DNA of 64,000 nt, from contig NZ_JANYGQ010000020.1 in assembly GCF_025359345.1 (NCBI RefSeq), positions 124,001 through 188,000 of the forward strand, written 5' to 3'. Below are positions 46,039 through 55,428 of the stretch, one piece after another. The DNA is from Mucilaginibacter sp. Lineage in GTDB: Bacteria; Bacteroidota; Bacteroidia; Sphingobacteriales; Sphingobacteriaceae. The position numbers were made by a program, and so were the translations under genes. The notes beneath the pieces were generated by a model. The model ran no database searches. It saw only the letters and a program-made list of their open reading frames with translations, and had not been told where the DNA came from. Every line of letters begins with the position of its first letter. Position 1 is the stretch's first letter.

Positions 46039-49000
46039 ATGAAGTCTCTCAATTTTCTCTTCAAAGTAGCTCTGTCTGCATTTTTAACTATTCCTTTTAC
46101 TGCCCGGGCCATTGATACCAGGGACACCCGAATGCTCACGCAGCCGGCCATTAGTGGTAATCATATTGCTTTTGTTTATGCAGAGGACCTCTGGATAGCT
46201 AATACCGACGGTTCACAACCAAAACGGCTTACTGTTGATGAGGGCGTTGAGTCGAGCCCGTATTTTTCGCCTGACGGCAAGTGGATCGCCTTTAGTGCGC
46301 AATACGATGGCAATACCGATGTTTTTATTATCCCGGCAGAGGGCGGTGTTCCAAAGCGCCTTACCTGGCACCCGGGGCCCGATCAGGTACGCGGTTTTAC
46401 GCCTGATGGGAAATCGGTACTTTTTGCATCCCAGCGTTCAACTTTTACAAACCGGTATGCCCAGCTCTACACAGTGCCGGTAAGCGGTGGGGCCGAAACC
46501 AAGCTCGAAATTCCCAACGCGTACCATGCAACCTTCTCGCCCGATGGTAAATGGATGGCCTATACGCCAATCCCTGATCTTTTTAAACAATGGAAGCACT
46601 ACCGTGGGGGAGCAATAACAAATATTATGCTTTTTTCATTTGCCGATAAATCGGTAGTAAAAATACCACAGCCCGAAGGTGGTTGTAATGATACACAGCC
46701 TGTCTGGCTGGGCGGTAAGATATATTTTAGAAGCGACCGGAATGGCGAATTCAATCTCTTTAGCTATGATATTGCTTCAAAGGAAATCAAGCAACTAACT
46801 TCTTATACCAATTTTCCGATACTGTATGCCAGCGGCGGTGATGGGAAATTGATATTTGAACAGTCCGGATATTTGCACGTCTTTGATCCGGCAAATGGAA
46901 AAGCCGGCAAATTAACCATAGGCATAGCTGCCGACCTGCTGGAACTACGGCAACGTTATGTTAAAAATGTCGGTTATATCCGCTCGGCCGATCTTTCTCC
47001 TTCGGGTTCGCGCGTGGCTTTTGATTACAGGGGCGACATTATTACCGTGCCTGCGGATAAAGGCGATTATCATAATCTGACTCAAACCACCGGTGCGCAT
47101 GAAAAATTTCCGGCATGGTCGCCTGATGGAAGATCTATCGCGTATTTTTCAGATGCTATGGGCGAATACCAATTGTATATTAGGCAACAAGACGGCAAAG
47201 CCGAACCGCGCGTAATTAAATTGGATGGCGCCGGATTTTACTCAAGTATTAAGTGGTCGCCTGACAGTAAAAAGCTGAACTTTACCGACAACAGCCGAAG
47301 CCTGTATTTGCTGGATGTGGCATCCGGCACCATTATCAAAGTTGATTCTGATGAATTATATACGCCGGGTCCATTTCGCGATATGTCAGCAAACTGGTCG
47401 CCGGATAGCAAATGGATCGCTTATGATAAAATTACCGCCACACAATTTAAACGGTCATATATTTACTCCCTGGCACAGCAAAAATCCTTCCCGGTTACCG
47501 ACGGTTTAAGCGATGCTTCAGAACCCACATTTGACAGGGCCGGCAAATTCCTTTACTTTTTTTCATCAACAGATGCCGGGCCGGTGGTCAACTGGTTCGA
47601 TCAGTCAAATATCGATTTTCATAAAACTGCTTCTATTTACCTGGTTACGCTGCAAAAGGAAACCGTTTCGCCCTTTGCTAAGGAGAATGACGAAGAAACA
47701 GCAAAGGCGGAGGACAAAAAGGAAACAAAACCGGATGATAAAAACACTAAGCCCGCTATCGAGAACAAAGATATTAGGATTGACTGGGAGGGCCTTCAGA
47801 ACAGGATCGTTGATCTCCCGGTTAAGGCCGGCAATTATTCGCAGCTATCTGTTGACAATAGTGGTAATGTATTGTATGTGAGCTACCCGGATGAAGGGGC
47901 GGGCACCCTGCATAAATTTGATTTCAAGAAGCGTAGTGATAGCGAGGTTTTGGACTTGAATGGGTACGGGCTCAGCTCCGATGGAAAAAAAATGCTTTAC
48001 AGTAAGGATAATACCTATTTTGTAGCTGCTGCCGGCGAAAAGCCTGAACCTGGAAAGGGAATGGTTAACATGAGCGATGTGCAGGTAAAAATAGACCCTC
48101 CAGCCGAATGGGCAAACATGTTTGATGAAGCCTGGCGCGTTAACCGTGATTATTTTTACGATCCCGGGATGCATGGCGTCAACTGGCTGGCCATCAAAAA
48201 GAAATATGCGGTTTTTTTAGCTGATCTGTCCTGTCGTAGCGACTTGAATAGTGTGTTTCAGTGGATGTTTAGCGAACTGTCCGTGGGGCACCACTTTATA
48301 ACAAATGGCGGCGACCGGATGTTCACGTCAAAGCCTGTAAGTGGCGGTTTGCTTGGCGCGGATTATATCGTTGTGAATGATAAATACCAGTTTAAAAAGA
48401 TTTACGGCGGCCTTAACTGGAACCCTAATATGCGCTCGCCGCTTACCGAGCCGGGCGTAAACGTAAAAGCAGGTGAATACTTATTAGCGGTAAATGGGGT
48501 AGAGGTTAAGGGAACTGAAAATATTTACAGCTATTTTGAAAATACGGCCGGCAAGATAGTGGAGTTGACTGTGGGACCTAATACCAATAATACAGCATCG
48601 CGGGTAGTTAAAGTAGTGCCGGTTGATAACGAATACGCACTTCGCAACCGCGACTGGGTAGAAGGTAACCTGCGTAAAGTTACCGAAGCAACCAACGGGC
48701 AGGTAGCCTATGTGTATGTGCCTAACACTGCGAATGAAGGACATGATTATTTTAAGCGGTATTTTTATCCGCAGGCAAACCGCAAAGCCATTATCGTTGA
48801 TGAACGCTTTAACGGCGGCGGCAGCCTGGCCGATTATTACATCAACCTGTTATTGAACCCCTACCAGGCCAACTGGCACATGCGGTACGGTTTGGATCTG
48901 AAATCGCCTTCGGCATCCATACAAGGGCCAAAAGTGATGATAACCGACGAAACAGCCGGCTCGGGTGGTGATATGCTGCCGTGGATGTTCCGTAAGTTTA

Positions 49001-49302
49001 AGGTAGGCACCCTGGTTGGCAAACGTACATGGGGCGGTCTTGTTGGTATTTTGGGCTTTCCTGAATTTATTGACGGAGGCACTGTTACTGCGCCTAACGT
49101 AGGTATCTGGACCAAAGACGGTTTTATAGTTGAAAATGTCGGTGTTGCCCCTGATATCGAAGTGGAGCAAACGCCTGCTGATGTTATTGCCGGCAGAGAC
49201 CCACAATTGGAAAAAGCTATTGAAGTTGCTTTAAAACAATTGAAAGAAAACCCGCAGGTTGACCCGGTGAGGCCACCATTCCCGGTAAAAATTAAAAATT
49301 GA
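46039..49302 (+). CDS. Tricorn protease-like S41 peptidase
   Basis: A 1087-residue exported protein. Signal peptide, then beta-propeller WD40-like/PD40 repeats (GSQPKRLTVDEGVESSPYFSPDGKWIAFSAQYDGN and repeats to about 530), a charged linker with a Lys/Asp-rich stretch, a second blade region, a PDZ domain (about 770-870, VKAGEYLLAVNGVEVKG) and the S41 core with Ser975 in ETAGSGGDMLPW. Tricorn homologues degrade oligopeptides; here location would be periplasmic. Confidence 0.93.
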   Translation: MKSLNFLFKVALSAFLTIPFTARAIDTRDTRMLTQPAISGNHIAFVYAEDLWIANTDGSQPKRLTVDEGVESSPYFSPDGKWIAFSAQYDGNTDVFIIPAEGGVPKRLTWHPGPDQVRGFTPDGKSVLFASQRSTFTNRYAQLYTVPVSGGAETKLEIPNAYHATFSPDGKWMAYTPIPDLFKQWKHYRGGAITNIMLFSFADKSVVKIPQPEGGCNDTQPVWLGGKIYFRSDRNGEFNLFSYDIASKEIKQLTSYTNFPILYASGGDGKLIFEQSGYLHVFDPANGKAGKLTIGIAADLLELRQRYVKNVGYIRSADLSPSGSRVAFDYRGDIITVPADKGDYHNLTQTTGAHEKFPAWSPDGRSIAYFSDAMGEYQLYIRQQDGKAEPRVIKLDGAGFYSSIKWSPDSKKLNFTDNSRSLYLLDVASGTIIKVDSDELYTPGPFRDMSANWSPDSKWIAYDKITATQFKRSYIYSLAQQKSFPVTDGLSDASEPTFDRAGKFLYFFSSTDAGPVVNWFDQSNIDFHKTASIYLVTLQKETVSPFAKENDEETAKAEDKKETKPDDKNTKPAIENKDIRIDWEGLQNRIVDLPVKAGNYSQLSVDNSGNVLYVSYPDEGAGTLHKFDFKKRSDSEVLDLNGYGLSSDGKKMLYSKDNTYFVAAAGEKPEPGKGMVNMSDVQVKIDPPAEWANMFDEAWRVNRDYFYDPGMHGVNWLAIKKKYAVFLADLSCRSDLNSVFQWMFSELSVGHHFITNGGDRMFTSKPVSGGLLGADYIVVNDKYQFKKIYGGLNWNPNMRSPLTEPGVNVKAGEYLLAVNGVEVKGTENIYSYFENTAGKIVELTVGPNTNNTASRVVKVVPVDNEYALRNRDWVEGNLRKVTEATNGQVAYVYVPNTANEGHDYFKRYFYPQANRKAIIVDERFNGGGSLADYYINLLLNPYQANWHMRYGLDLKSPSASIQGPKVMITDETAGSGGDMLPWMFRKFKVGTLVGKRTWGGLVGILGFPEFIDGGTVTAPNVGIWTKDGFIVENVGVAPDIEVEQTPADVIAGRDPQLEKAIEVALKQLKENPQVDPVRPPFPVKIKN

Positions 49303-49325
49303 AATCGGCGTTGTGTCAAAACAAA

Positions 49326-49358
49326 GCAGGCCCCAACTAACATCGGGGCCTGTTTTAT
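49326..49358. terminator. Bidirectional terminator between tricorn-like gene and accD
   Basis: CAGGCCCC and GGGGCCTG arms around AACTAACATC, followed by TTTTATTA on the plus strand and A-rich sequence on the other. Confidence 0.8.
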
Positions 49359-49379
49359 TATATGTTGAAAGCTTTTAGC

Positions 49380-50225
49380 TCAGTTGCTCATCATTTTCAT
49401 GAAAGAAGAAAGTCTCTCTTTCATTTCCCTGCGGTCGACGATGAAGTCAAGGAATCCGTGTTCCTGCACAAATTCAGCAGTCTGGAAACCTTTTGGCAAG
49501 TCTTTTTTAATGGTTTCCTTTATAACCCGCGGACCGGCAAAGCCAATCAGCGAACCAGGCTCGGCAATATTAATATCGCCCAGCATCGCATACGACGCTG
49601 TAACACCACCCGTAGTTGGGTCTGTCAGTAATGATATGTAAGGTATTTTAGCCTGTGACAGTAACGCAAGTTTTGCCGATGTTTTAGCCATCTGCATTAA
49701 TGAAAATGCAGCTTCCATCATCCTTGCACCACCTGATTTCGAAATCATCAGGAATGGAATTTTATGCTCGATACTATAATCGATAGAGCGGGCAATTTTT
49801 TCACCCACTACCGAGCCCATCGAGCCACCTATGAAGTTAAAATCCATGCAGGCAATAACTATGGGTTGGTCGCCCATTTTACCTGTTCCGGCACGAATCG
49901 CGTCTTTTAGCCCGGTTTTTGCGCGGGTCTCTTTCAGCCTGTCGGTATACTTTTTAGTATCCTCAAAGTGCAGCGGGTCGCCCGATACCAGGTCGGGGAA
50001 CAATTCAGTGAACTCGTTATTGTCAAAAAGTATGGAGAAATATTCTTTTGAACCTATGCGCAAGTGATAACCGCAGTAGTGACAAACATATTGGTTTTCA
50101 ACCTGTTCAGAGTAGTGGAGGGGCTTCTTACATTGCGGGCATTTGTTCCAGATTCCATCGGGGGCTTCCTTCTTTTCCTCAGTGGTCGTAATTATCCCTT
50201 TGATTTCACGTTTAAACCAGGCCAT
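49380..50225 (-). CDS. accD: Acetyl-CoA carboxylase carboxyltransferase subunit beta
   Basis: A 281-residue AccD. The N-terminal zinc ribbon CPQCKKPL...VCHYCGYH is complete; the crotonase-type core has [30 protein letters not shown] and [16 protein letters not shown]. It transfers CO2 from biotin to acetyl-CoA with AccA for fatty-acid synthesis. A seven-residue longer start (50246) exists; [10 protein letters not shown] is the usual AccD beginning. A -7-like box TTACTTTG (minus, 50254-50261) lies upstream. Confidence 0.96.
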   Translation of the reverse strand: MAWFKREIKGIITTTEEKKEAPDGIWNKCPQCKKPLHYSEQVENQYVCHYCGYHLRIGSKEYFSILFDNNEFTELFPDLVSGDPLHFEDTKKYTDRLKETRAKTGLKDAIRAGTGKMGDQPIVIACMDFNFIGGSMGSVVGEKIARSIDYSIEHKIPFLMISKSGGARMMEAAFSLMQMAKTSAKLALLSQAKIPYISLLTDPTTGGVTASYAMLGDINIAEPGSLIGFAGPRVIKETIKKDLPKGFQTAEFVQEHGFLDFIVDRREMKERLSSFMKMMSN

Positions 50226-50272
50226 ATCTATATCTAACTCTTTCAATTGACTGCAAAGTAACGAAATATTTT

Positions 50273-50326
50273 TTGAGATATGAGGGGTTAGATTTGAGAT
50301 ATGAGATTTGAGACGTGATATTTAAG
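50273..50326. repeat. TTGAGATATGAGATTTGAG tandem array
   Basis: Seven to eight base units (GATTTGAG, ATATGAG) form a single array without an obvious inverted partner, between accD and fbaA. The rest of the 50226-50606 gap is AT-rich with no recognisable gene; it should hold both promoters. Confidence 0.65.
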
Positions 50327-50606
50327 ATTAGCCAAAAAAGCGGGTTAATATGCTTTTTTGACTAATTGATTGATAGTTAAGAACTTGCCGATAATTTTTC
50401 CCGACTTAGGTTAACACTGTTAACACCCTTTCGCAATCCTGTCAGGGGCGGTCCCATTGCCAAAATCAAAATTTAATTAGCCTTTAAATGGCTGTTTTTG
50501 ACAGATATATAATTAACAACTGTTTATTCAAAAAAATGCAAAATATTCCATTTGTTTTGTAGACTATTATCTAAAAGCCTAACTTCGAGGCCCAATTAAA
50601 AGTTAA

Positions 50607-51686
50607 ATGGATTTAAAAAATTACAAGGGCGTATTGCACGGAGACCAGGTGCAGGAGCTATTTGAAGCCGCCAAAAAACACCAATTTGCGTTACCCGCTG
50701 TAAACGTAATCGGCACCAACACTATTAACGCTGTTATGGAAACAGCTAAAGCCGTAAACTCGCCGGTTATTATCCAGCTTTCGAACGGCGGGGCGCAGTT
50801 TTATGCGGGCAAATCGCTTGATAACTCGAAGTTGCAGGCCTGTATCCTTGGCGCTGTATCTGCTGCAAAGCATGTACATTTATTAGCCGAGCACTACGGA
50901 ATTGCTGTAATATTGCATACCGACCATGCCGCCATGAAATTTTTACCATGGATAGATGGATTGTTGGACCACGGCGAGAAGTTTTTTGCTGAAACCGGTA
51001 CACCGCTTTTCTCATCGCATATGTTGGACTTATCTGAAGAGCCTTTACACGAAAATATCGAGATATCTGCCAAATACCTTGCCCGCATGGCAAAAATGGG
51101 TATGACGCTTGAGATTGAGCTTGGCGTAACCGGTGGTGAAGAAGACGGCGTTGACAACTCTGATGTTGACAGCTCACGCTTATACACCCAGCCTGAAGAC
51201 GTTGCTTACTCGTACGAAGAACTATCAAAGGTTAGTCCGCGTTTTACCGTTGCAGCTGCTTTTGGTAACGTGCATGGTGTTTATAAACCAGGTAACGTTA
51301 AATTGCAGCCGGTGATTTTACACAACTCGCAGGAGTATGTTAAAAAACATTTTGGCCTTACAGCTGAAAAGCCGATCAACTTTGTATTCCATGGTGGTTC
51401 AGGTTCGAGCCAGGAAGAAATAAGGGAAGCAATTTCGTACGGCGCCATTAAAATGAATATAGATACCGATATGCAGTGGGCATATTGGGAGGGTATTAAA
51501 GATTACTACAAATCAAAAGAAGGATACCTGCAAAGCCAGATTGGTAGTCCGGATGGTGAAGATTCGCCAAACAAAAAATACTACGACCCGCGCGTATGGT
51601 TACGCAAGGGCGAAGAAAGCTTCGTTAAGAGGCTTACTGAGGCGTTCGGCGATTTGAATTGCATCGACGTAAATAGCAAATTGTAA
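50607..51686 (+). CDS. fbaA: Class II fructose-bisphosphate aldolase
   Basis: A 359-residue zinc aldolase of the FbaA (long class IIA) type. FALPAVNVIGTNTINAVMETA, HTDHAAMKF (metal His), ELGVTGGEEDGVDN, and VFHGGSGSSQEEIREAISYGAIKMNIDTDMQWA are the active-site blocks. It cleaves fructose-1,6-bisphosphate in glycolysis and gluconeogenesis. Single gene. Confidence 0.97.
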   Translation: MDLKNYKGVLHGDQVQELFEAAKKHQFALPAVNVIGTNTINAVMETAKAVNSPVIIQLSNGGAQFYAGKSLDNSKLQACILGAVSAAKHVHLLAEHYGIAVILHTDHAAMKFLPWIDGLLDHGEKFFAETGTPLFSSHMLDLSEEPLHENIEISAKYLARMAKMGMTLEIELGVTGGEEDGVDNSDVDSSRLYTQPEDVAYSYEELSKVSPRFTVAAAFGNVHGVYKPGNVKLQPVILHNSQEYVKKHFGLTAEKPINFVFHGGSGSSQEEIREAISYGAIKMNIDTDMQWAYWEGIKDYYKSKEGYLQSQIGSPDGEDSPNKKYYDPRVWLRKGEESFVKRLTEAFGDLNCIDVNSKL

Positions 51687-51692
51687 ATACTT

Positions 51693-51758
51693 GTAGAGAC
51701 GCGATACTTGCGTCTTTGAATACAATTACAAATAGAGACACAGATATTGTGTTTCTAC
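51693..51758. repeat. GTAGAGACGC...GTTTCTAC dispersed-type inverted element
   Basis: The 66-base unit begins GTAGAGAC and ends with its imperfect complement GTTTCTAC; inside are stems GACGCGATACTTGCGTC and AGACACAGATATTGTGTTT. This GTAGAGACGC form resembles a common dispersed intergenic repeat. No second copy is in the window. Confidence 0.6.
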
Positions 51759-51763
51759 TGTAT

Positions 51764-51804
51764 AAAAAAGCGATAATGTCCACAAAACATTGTCGCTTTT
51801 TTTT
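51764..51804 (+). terminator. Terminator after fbaA
   Basis: AAAAAAGCGATAATGT and ACATTGTCGCTTTTTT arms with a CCACAAA loop and an extended T-run. Confidence 0.85.
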
Positions 51805-51827
51805 GTTTTGTATCAAAACAGAACATC

Positions 51828-52325
51828 ATGGCCAAAAAAAAGAATTTCTTCGAACGCTTTGCCAACTGGGCAACTAATGCCACGGGCAGTTCGGCTGCAT
51901 TTATCATAGCAGCAAGCATCATATTGATATGGATTGTTACCGGGCCGGTATTTCAGTATTCAAATACCTGGCAGTTGATAATTAATACCGGTACCACAAT
52001 TATTACCTTTTTAATGGTGTTTTTAATCCAGAAATCACAGAACAAAGACTCAAAAGCCATACACCTTAAATTAAATGAACTGATAGCCTCGCACCAGGGT
52101 ACAAGTAATCGTATGGTAAATATCGAGGATCTTAACGAAATTGAATTGGACCAATTGCATAAATTTTATGTACGATTAGCTACATTAGCCGAAAAAGAAA
52201 ATGACCTTACCTGCACGCATTCAATTGATGCGGCTGAAGAAAACAATAGTAATAAGCTGAATAGTGTTAAGCAACGAAAATCGTACATAAATGCAGGCAA
52301 CCATAACAGCAAGCAAAGTAACTGA
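51828..52325 (+). CDS. Low-affinity iron permease family protein
   Basis: A 165-residue protein with two membrane segments (SSAAFIIAASIILIWIVTGPVF and WQLIINTGTTIITFLMVFLIQ) followed by the family's SQNKDSKAIHLKLNELIAS motif. The family is named after yeast Fet4 but the bacterial members are untested. The C-terminal 35 residues are polar and overlap the next gene by 35 bases. Confidence 0.85.
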   Translation: MAKKKNFFERFANWATNATGSSAAFIIAASIILIWIVTGPVFQYSNTWQLIINTGTTIITFLMVFLIQKSQNKDSKAIHLKLNELIASHQGTSNRMVNIEDLNEIELDQLHKFYVRLATLAEKENDLTCTHSIDAAEENNSNKLNSVKQRKSYINAGNHNSKQSN

Positions 52326-52719
52326 CCCGAATGACCTTGAAATAGTATTTGCCATTCGCCGCGAGGTGTTTGTCGGCGAACAAAACTGCCCGCCCGAACT
52401 GGAGTGGGAATTTGAAGATGAATCCACTCATTTTTTAGCAAAAGTAAATGGCGAACCCGCCGGCGCATCCCGCTGGCGTAAAACCGATAAAGGCTATAAG
52501 CTGGAGCGCTTTGCCGTGCTTCAGAAATTTCGGGGCTTTGGGGTAGGGCAGGAACTGGTTAAGACGGTTTTGGCCGATTTACCCGAAGATGTAACCTATG
52601 TTTACCTGCACGCCCAAATACAAGCGGTAAGCTTATATGAAAAATTTGGTTTTGAAAAGCTAGGGCCGGAGTTTGAAGAAGCGGGGATACGGCATTATAA
52701 GATGGTGAAAAAGCACTAA
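52291..52719 (+). CDS. GNAT N-acetyltransferase
   Basis: A 142-residue GNAT-fold enzyme of the ElaA-like type: IRREVFVGEQNCPPELEWEFED, the acetyl-CoA loop LERFAVLQKFRGFGVGQELV and YLHAQIQAVSLYEKFGFEKLG. The acceptor is unknown. It overlaps the permease-like gene by 35 bases and is thus likely co-translated. Confidence 0.9.
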   Translation: MQATITASKVTDPNDLEIVFAIRREVFVGEQNCPPELEWEFEDESTHFLAKVNGEPAGASRWRKTDKGYKLERFAVLQKFRGFGVGQELVKTVLADLPEDVTYVYLHAQIQAVSLYEKFGFEKLGPEFEEAGIRHYKMVKKH

Positions 52720-52727
52720 AATCTTTT

Positions 52728-53160
52728 TGTCATTTCGAACGAGGAACGAGGAGAAATCTTATAAAAGGGACACGCAAACTGTGTAAGTTTACGCTCATCA
52801 TCAGTCTATAACATCATCGTTTAAAAAATTCCAATTCGGATTCACCGACTCAACTAGCAAATCCTTTTTTTCGCGTCGCCATTTTTTTATTTCCTTCTCC
52901 CTGGCTATTGCATATTCTATGTGAGAGAAGTGTTCATAATACACAAGATTGTAGCAATAATATTTGCCTGCAAATGTATGCGGCTTACCCTTGTTTCCCT
53001 TGTGTTCGTATAGTCGTCGGCTAAGGTCGTTGGTTACACCTACATATAATACAGATTTGTCGGCATTTGTGACTATGTACACATAAAAATTATAGTTCCA
53101 CATATAGCATCATACTGTATGTTGTATAAGATCTCTCCTCGTTCCTCGTTCGAGATGACA
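52728..53160. mobile_element. Candidate GIY-YIG element bounded by 36-base inverted repeats
   Basis: The left repeat 52728-52763 begins TGTCATTTCGAACGAGGAAC; the right repeat 53125-53160 is its reverse complement with only two mismatches over all 36 bases. Each contains a tandem AACGAGG. The enclosed 433-base unit carries a single gene for a GIY-YIG nuclease domain. It resembles a small mobile unit, or a nuclease gene flanked by REP-like sequences. No target-site duplication is obvious. Confidence 0.65.
52801..53103 (-). CDS. GIY-YIG nuclease domain protein
   Basis: A 100-residue single-domain GIY-YIG protein. FYVYIVTNADKSVLYVGVT gives the two tyrosines, NDLSRRLYEH the catalytic Arg, and the later E in AIAREKEIKKWRR is the metal Glu. 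It resembles the small UvrC-N-like/endonuclease proteins present in many copies in Bacteroidota. It stands alone inside near-perfect inverted repeats, so a role in moving or maintaining them is possible but unproven. Confidence 0.9.
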   Translation of the reverse strand: MWNYNFYVYIVTNADKSVLYVGVTNDLSRRLYEHKGNKGKPHTFAGKYYCYNLVYYEHFSHIEYAIAREKEIKKWRREKKDLLVESVNPNWNFLNDDVID

Positions 53161-53168
53161 GCTGTTTG

Positions 53169-54029
53169 TTAAATAAATATTCCCCCTGCATATTCCATTG
53201 CTTCCCTGAATTTGCCCATATCGAGTCCTGTGGGCTCATTTCGCGCCTGGAGGTATCCAATTAGGTTTTCAGTTGCAATATTGCCTGTAAGGTCATCTGC
53301 AGCCATGGGGCAGCCTCCGTAGCCTTTTATGGTGGTGTCAAAACGACGGCAACCACTTTTGTAGGCTGCTTCGATTTTTTCATGCCATGTATTTGGCGTA
53401 GAGTGCAGGTGGATGCCAAATTCAGTATTAGGAAACTGCCGGGTAAGCAGCGGATAAATATCAGTTATTTGCCCGGCGCTGGCGGCTCCGATGGTATCGG
53501 CTAATGCAATTGTCTTAATACCTTCGTTAACCATTTTTCCGGCCCAATCTTCAATAATAGCTGTGCTCCATTCGTCGCCATAGGGGTTTCCGAAGCCCAT
53601 GGAAAGGTATACCAGTAGTTGTTTGTTAGTGTTAGCACCCAATTCATTTATCCGTTTTACTGTTTCAAAAGATTCTGCTATACCCGAATTTGTGTTGCGC
53701 CGTTGAAAAGTTTCAGAAATAGAAAATGGAAAACCCAGGTAGGTTATTTCGGGATGTTTTACTGCATCCTCAGCACCCCGGTAATTGGCTATAATGGCTA
53801 ATAGCTTTGACCGGTTGTTGCTTAAATCAAGTTTACCTAACAATTCTGCTGTATCACGCATTTGCGGTATGGCTTTGGGCGAGACGAAGCTGCCGAAGTC
53901 AATAGTATCAAGACCCACCTGCAACAGCAAATTAATATAGGCTGCTTTTTTATCGGTCGGGATAAAGTCGTGCAGGCCCTGCATAGCGTCGCGCGGGCAT
54001 TCGGTTATTTTTATTGGGGAATTTGTCAA
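53169..54029 (-). CDS. HMG-CoA lyase-like enzyme
   Basis: A 286-residue DRE-TIM metallolyase. ITECPRDAMQGLHDFIPT carries the conserved R-D near the start; GLDTIDFGSFVSPKAIPQM, HLHSTPNTW (metal His pair) and the flexible loop GGCPMAADDLTGN with the active Cys are typical of hydroxymethylglutaryl-CoA lyase. It would cleave HMG-CoA to acetoacetate and acetyl-CoA in leucine breakdown. Start is TTG at 54029, two bases after the stop of the NDH-2 gene; no ATG fits. Confidence 0.88.
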   Translation of the reverse strand: MTNSPIKITECPRDAMQGLHDFIPTDKKAAYINLLLQVGLDTIDFGSFVSPKAIPQMRDTAELLGKLDLSNNRSKLLAIIANYRGAEDAVKHPEITYLGFPFSISETFQRRNTNSGIAESFETVKRINELGANTNKQLLVYLSMGFGNPYGDEWSTAIIEDWAGKMVNEGIKTIALADTIGAASAGQITDIYPLLTRQFPNTEFGIHLHSTPNTWHEKIEAAYKSGCRRFDTTIKGYGGCPMAADDLTGNIATENLIGYLQARNEPTGLDMGKFREAMEYAGGIFI

Positions 54030-54031
54030 GG

Positions 54032-55345
54032 TTAATCTGCTTTAGCTGTTTGTTGACTTTTATCGGCCAGCGTTTCTTTGTTAAGACGGCGGATAATAAG
54101 CCTGTTGCCGCCGTTAAAGCTAATGTAGCTGCCAATCCAGTTAACAAATACAATTACTTTATTGCGGAAGCCTAACAACGAAATCAAATGTACAAACATC
54201 CAAACCAACCAGGCAAAAAATCCCTGGAATTTTATCTTGCCTAAATCGGCTACTGCTTTGTTGCGGCCAATGGTAGCCAGCGAGCCTTTGTCGTTATACT
54301 TAAAAGTTCCGGTTGGCTCGCCGTTAATGGTTTGCATAATTGTTTTGGCAACAAACTTACCCATTTGAATAGCCACCTGTGCTACACCGGGATGGCCTTT
54401 TGGGGTATCGTCTGTTATCATGGCAGCCACATCACCTATGGCAAAAATGTTTTGCGTGCCGGCTACGCGACAGCTGCTATCCACCCTAATCCTGTTTCCC
54501 CGTTCTATAATATCTTTATTAATGCCCGCCGGTACCTCGCCCATAACTCCGGCAGACCATATTACATTTTTGGTTCGGATGGTTTTACCACCCTCAAATT
54601 TTATCTCGTCGCCATCGTAGCTTTCAACTTTTACGTTTAGTAATACCTCAACGCCCATGTCTGTTAAAAACTCCCGCGCTTTTTTTGAGGCTTCGTCTGA
54701 AAACGGCCCCAGCACTTTTGGTAAAAAATCAACCAGGTAAACCTTCATATCCTCTTTTTTCAATTCGGGATAATCTTTGCAGAGGATGTGGTTGCGGATC
54801 TCGGCCAACGCACCTGCCAGCTCGACACCGGTAGGGCCAGCGCCAACCAGTACGAATGTTAGCAGCGGCTCTTTTTCGGCCTTTGTAGGCACTAATGTTG
54901 CTTCTTCCAGGTTTTGCAAAATCAGGTAACGAAGGTTCAATGCCTCGGGTATCGATTTCATTGGCATGGCAAATTTTTCGATATCTTTATTACCGAAAAA
55001 GTTGGTGGTTGAGCCGGTAGCAATTACCAAATAATCATATTCAATTTCGCCAATGGACGTTTCTATGGTATTCATTTCCGGATTTACTTTTGATACCTCG
55101 GCAATACTAAAACGAAAGTTTTTTTGCCCCGAAAAATTCTTACGCAGCGAAAAAGCAATTGATTCAGCCTCTAAACTACCGGTGGCCACCTGGTACAGCA
55201 GTGGCTGAAACGTATGGTAATTATGCTTATCCAGCATTAATACCTCAACCGGTTTATCTTTCAGGTTCCCCGCAACCTGCAGGCCGCCAAAACCGCCGCC
55301 TACAATTACTACTTTCGGAAATTTTGCTTTATCCTTTGTGTCCAT
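54032..55345 (-). CDS. ndh: Type II NADH dehydrogenase
   Basis: A 437-residue FAD/NAD(P)-binding oxidoreductase. FAD motif VVIVGGGFGGLQVAGNL, NAD motif FVLVGAGPTGVELAGAL, quinone-site-like region and ASKKAREFLTD. A C-terminal amphipathic/hydrophobic part (FFAWLVWMFVHLISLLGFRNKVIVFVNWIGSY) anchors it to the membrane. It passes electrons from NADH to quinone without pumping. It shares a transcript with the lyase gene. Confidence 0.9.
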   Translation of the reverse strand: MDTKDKAKFPKVVIVGGGFGGLQVAGNLKDKPVEVLMLDKHNYHTFQPLLYQVATGSLEAESIAFSLRKNFSGQKNFRFSIAEVSKVNPEMNTIETSIGEIEYDYLVIATGSTTNFFGNKDIEKFAMPMKSIPEALNLRYLILQNLEEATLVPTKAEKEPLLTFVLVGAGPTGVELAGALAEIRNHILCKDYPELKKEDMKVYLVDFLPKVLGPFSDEASKKAREFLTDMGVEVLLNVKVESYDGDEIKFEGGKTIRTKNVIWSAGVMGEVPAGINKDIIERGNRIRVDSSCRVAGTQNIFAIGDVAAMITDDTPKGHPGVAQVAIQMGKFVAKTIMQTINGEPTGTFKYNDKGSLATIGRNKAVADLGKIKFQGFFAWLVWMFVHLISLLGFRNKVIVFVNWIGSYISFNGGNRLIIRRLNKETLADKSQQTAKAD

Positions 55346-55376
55346 AGCGAAACTACTTTTAACTTTTTAATGAAAC

Positions 55377-55410
55377 AAAAAAGGCCCCAAATGTTCTTTG
55401 GGGCCCTTTG
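55377..55410 (-). terminator. Terminator after secDF
   Basis: On the minus strand AAAGGGCCCCAAA pairs with TTTGGGGCCTTTT, ending in a T-run. Confidence 0.85.
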
Positions 55411-55428
55411 AATATTTGTGAATTTTAC

